Assembly: GCA_964533275.1 (NCBI GenBank)
Contig: CAZHJK010000007.1
Coordinates: 40,156-104,155 of the forward strand
Length of the DNA stretch: 64,000 bases
Origin: CAZHJK01 sp964533275
Lineage (GTDB): Bacteria; Bacillota; Clostridia; Eubacteriales; Garciellaceae
Direction: 5' to 3'
Under the pieces are notes generated by a model that saw only the letters and a list, made by a program, of their open reading frames with translations, searched no databases and was not told the DNA's origin. Below, one piece after another: positions 62,286 through 64,000 of the stretch (positions within the stretch are counted from its first letter, which is position 1; each line of letters starts with the position of its first letter). The position numbers and the translations under genes are program-made.

Positions 62286-63250
62286 TTGATTTAATAGATG
62301 AAAATCCATCTACATCAATAAACAAGGCATACAACATTTTAAAACAAAAAAGAAATAATATGAATGAATTTAAAAAAATAATAAGAGTATGGGAAATAGA
62401 AGTGGCTTTAAAAATGGAAGAAGAAATTTCAAAGCAAAGTAGAAATAAAAATTTAAAAAATTTAAATAAATCCCTTTCTCGTGATAATACTGATTATTTT
62501 TATCTGAAAGAAGAAGGCTTTCACTATACAGACTTTTTAGCTAGGAATGATGTAGCATTTAAAGATGACAAGAAACATGAAATAAGCGAAATTAATAAAT
62601 TTATAAATAGGATTTGTTACATTATTAGAAATATAGAAGGAGATATAGTAGGGATACAGGGTAGATCTGTTTTAAGTAACATAACGAAAAAAGAAAAGGT
62701 TATGAACACTTGGGACTCAAAATCAGGTACCCATTTTTATTTATTGCATCAATTTGTGAATAATAAAAAAATAAATAAAGTAATAATCACTGAAGGACCT
62801 AAAGATGCCTTGAGAATAAAAGAAAGCGTAGAAAAAAACAACCTTAATAATATAGCTATTATTAGTAGTTTAGGCTGTTTTATGTCCCAAGCACAATTTT
62901 ATTTACTATCAAAAGTGTTTAACAAAAAGGTAGAAATATGCCTAGCTTTTGATGTAGATGATAATGGCAAAAAAGGAACAATTCATGCTGCGAAGAGATT
63001 AAAGGAGAGAGGATTTGAAAATATAACCTTTGTTTTCCCTCCATGTTTTAGAGATGATTGGGGAGAGTTAACCACAAGAAAAGAACAAGATCAAATAGTA
63101 GATTCAATAAAAAACACAATAAAAGTAACGATGGAAAACTACGAGAATGAAGAAGATAAACGAGGAGAACAAAGAAACAAAGAAATACTGGACCGTATTA
63201 GACAAGATATAAGAAAAGCATTCCTAGTTAACATACACCGAAATAAATAA
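62264..63250 (+). CDS. Toprim-domain primase-like protein, frameshifted near its end
   Basis: A 328-aa protein with Toprim hallmarks: VIITEGPKDALRIKES (Glu motif, about 170), LAFDVDDNGKKGTIHAAKRL (DxD motif, about 227) and ERGFENITFVFPP. A preceding DIVGIQGRSV segment is typical of DnaG-like primases. It lacks a CHC2 zinc domain and a helicase. The frame ends at NIHRNK, but the +1 frame continues TYTEINKEDALWKQKLKKSL...ESRIVY to a stop at 63352. A one-base insertion around 63230 has therefore cut off about 35 residues. It probably primes element replication. Confidence 0.75.
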   Translation: MQLYFNLIDLIDENPSTSINKAYNILKQKRNNMNEFKKIIRVWEIEVALKMEEEISKQSRNKNLKNLNKSLSRDNTDYFYLKEEGFHYTDFLARNDVAFKDDKKHEISEINKFINRICYIIRNIEGDIVGIQGRSVLSNITKKEKVMNTWDSKSGTHFYLLHQFVNNKKINKVIITEGPKDALRIKESVEKNNLNNIAIISSLGCFMSQAQFYLLSKVFNKKVEICLAFDVDDNGKKGTIHAAKRLKERGFENITFVFPPCFRDDWGELTTRKEQDQIVDSIKNTIKVTMENYENEEDKRGEQRNKEILDRIRQDIRKAFLVNIHRNK

Positions 63251-63480
63251 AGAAGATGCGTTGTGGAAACAAAAACTAAAGAAATCATTAATCAGAGAAC
63301 ATCTAGAAGATTTATTGATATATCTTACTGAAAGTAGGATAGTGTATTAATATGAATTTGATAAATCCCATATCTCTTAAGAATTAGATTCTGTAGAAAA
63401 TTAGAAAATAGATCTATAATAGAAAATATATCACTAATAAAAAATATATCTGTAATAAAAAAATGATACCTTAATATAAT

Positions 63481-63502
63481 AAAGAGCCTTTAATGGCTCT
63501 TT
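63481..63502 (+). terminator. Terminator of the primase operon
   Basis: An 8-bp stem AAGAGCC / GGCTCTT (plus one A-T) with TTTAAT loop is followed by TTTCTTTTTTT. Confidence 0.8.
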
Positions 63503-63648
63503 TCTTTTTTTGATATATTTGATAGAATTGATGTAAGATTTTGTTCGTCTGACTTACTTACAAAAAATGCCGAAAAAAAAACGAGAAAGCAAATATAGAA
63601 ATTTGTGTAGACTTGGATTTTCTAGGCTTCCATCGATTTATTTAAAAA

Positions 63649-63696
63649 TTGGTGACCCATCAGGGACTCGAACCCTGGACGCCCTGATTAAGAGTC
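63649..63696. repeat. Right attachment site within intact tRNA-Lys
   Basis: A 48-bp direct repeat of 49657-49704 (one mismatch). Here it is part of the complete tRNA-Lys gene, so the element uses the 3' end of the tRNA as attB and preserves the tRNA on this side. Confidence 0.9.
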
Positions 63697-63725
63697 AGGT
63701 GCTCTACCAGCTGAGCTAATGAGTC
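63650..63725 (-). tRNA. tRNA-Lys (anticodon CTT)
   Basis: Acceptor arms GACTCAT / ATGGGTC pair (one G-U) and CCA is encoded. Anticodon loop CTCTTAA between CCTGA and TCAGG gives CTT (codon AAG). It is the integration target of the element to its left. Confidence 0.95.
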
Positions 63726-63786
63726 ATATTAATTGATAGTTATCAGTAAAATCAATAAATTCTATATTGGTATAGGTTTCAGGGGT

Positions 63787-63815
63787 TTTCTGTTCCCTGT
63801 TCCCTGTTCCCTATT
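63787..63815. repeat. Tandem TTCCCTG repeat in the Tyr-Lys spacer
   Basis: Three units of TGTTCCC/TGTTCCCTG are followed by an imperfect copy. This is a short tandem repeat in a tRNA spacer, of a kind common between tRNA and rRNA genes here. Confidence 0.45.
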
Positions 63816-63833
63816 GTCTATTCTTGATAGTAA

Positions 63834-63918
63834 TGGTGGAGGGAGAAGGATTCGAACCTTCGAAGGCTCCGCCAACAGATTTACAGTCTGCCCCCTTTGG
63901 CCACTCGGGAACCCCTCC
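63834..63918 (-). tRNA. tRNA-Tyr (anticodon GTA)
   Basis: Acceptor arms GGAGGGG / TCCCTCC, CCA encoded. Anticodon loop CTGTAAA in CAGA / TCTG gives GTA. Long variable arm of a class II tRNA. Confidence 0.95.
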
Positions 63919-63935
63919 ACAATATAAAATTTAAA

Positions 63936-64000
63936 TGGAGCTGGCGATAGGAATCGAACCTACAACCTGCTGATTACAAGTCAGCTGCTCTACCGTTGAG
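63936..64000 (-). tRNA. tRNA-Thr (anticodon TGT), 5' end beyond the window
   Basis: The 3' part from CCA to the D arm is present. Anticodon loop CTTGTAA in GCTGA / TCAGC gives TGT (codon ACA). The 5' acceptor strand is cut off by the window edge. Confidence 0.9.

Larger units (their letters stand above)
49657..63696. mobile_element. Integrative element of about 14.0 kb in tRNA-Lys(CTT)
   Basis: The ends are 48-bp repeats of the tRNA-Lys 3' end, spaced 13,992 bp. A tyrosine recombinase gene is encoded 170 bp inside the left repeat, and a Toprim primase-like gene lies near the right end, next to the intact tRNA. Between them are small minus-strand genes for membrane proteins and lipoproteins. 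No relaxase, type IV secretion or phage structural gene is seen, so it is probably an integrative mobilisable element, phage satellite or defective island. Two frameshifts (60116-60408 and the primase end) and a TraX fragment indicate decay. It splits the Thr-Tyr-Lys-Leu-5S array. Confidence 0.88.

Overview
The window is low-G+C, AT-rich DNA that reads as a strict anaerobe of the Clostridia (Firmicutes). Supporting signs are class B PBP/RodA/FHA genes, purine-rich Shine-Dalgarno sites with frequent TTG/GTG starts, two UGA-decoded selenoproteins, a tungsto/molybdo formate dehydrogenase, an aldehyde:ferredoxin oxidoreductase, and sigma-54-controlled amino-acid and acid metabolism. An Alkaliphilus/Tissierellales-like host would fit, but this is inference.

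Layout. 1-11 kb: partial SH3-domain protein, tryptophanase, FHA-RodA-PBP cell-wall cluster, MOSC and MoaA, RecX, and a large chemoreceptor. 11-20 kb: a 5-oxoprolinase operon (pxpA, an NRAMP-type carrier, pxpB, pxpC) behind a clear -24/-12 promoter. Next to it lies a four-gene operon coding a 43-aa membrane peptide, a sodium:solute symporter, a histidine kinase and an NtrC-type regulator. 20-29 kb: fdhD, selenocysteine FdhA, a trio of small membrane proteins, an ATP-cone protein, a CC/Se-motif selenoprotein with purine and pyrimidine nucleoside phosphorylases, tRNA-Thr(CGT) and mobA. 30-35 kb: complete pyruvate dehydrogenase operon. 34.7-44.5 kb: a sigma-54 activator and a divergent seven-gene operon (enoyl-CoA hydratase, acyl-CoA dehydrogenase, EtfBA, class III CoA-transferase, GntP carrier, YczE-type protein), which looks like a cai/fix-style hydroxyacid- or enoyl-CoA-reducing pathway. 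44.5-49.3 kb: AOR with its MoaD-like partner, a hydrolase and an ABC-F protein.

49.3-64 kb: a minus-strand tRNA/5S array (Thr-Tyr-Lys-Leu-5S) is split by a 13,992-bp integrated element. Its ends are a 48-bp duplication of the 3' part of tRNA-Lys(CTT), with one mismatch. The element carries a tyrosine recombinase at one end and a Toprim primase-like gene at the other. Between them are about 17 small minus-strand genes for membrane proteins, lipoproteins and a few cytosolic proteins, mostly without recognisable function. Two frameshifts and a TraX remnant show that the element is decaying.

Together the genes describe a fermenter that oxidises or reduces amino-acid-derived acids: Trp to indole and pyruvate, 5-oxoproline to glutamate, pyruvate to acetyl-CoA, and electrons through Etf, AOR and formate dehydrogenase. 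Several W/Mo-pterin genes (moaA, mobA, fdhD, a MOSC protein, a MoaD-like protein) are scattered through the same 45 kb. The most notable items are the hidden CC/Se selenoprotein, the two sigma-54 circuits with visible promoters and putative upstream sites, and the element with its array of uncharacterised membrane proteins and lipoproteins.
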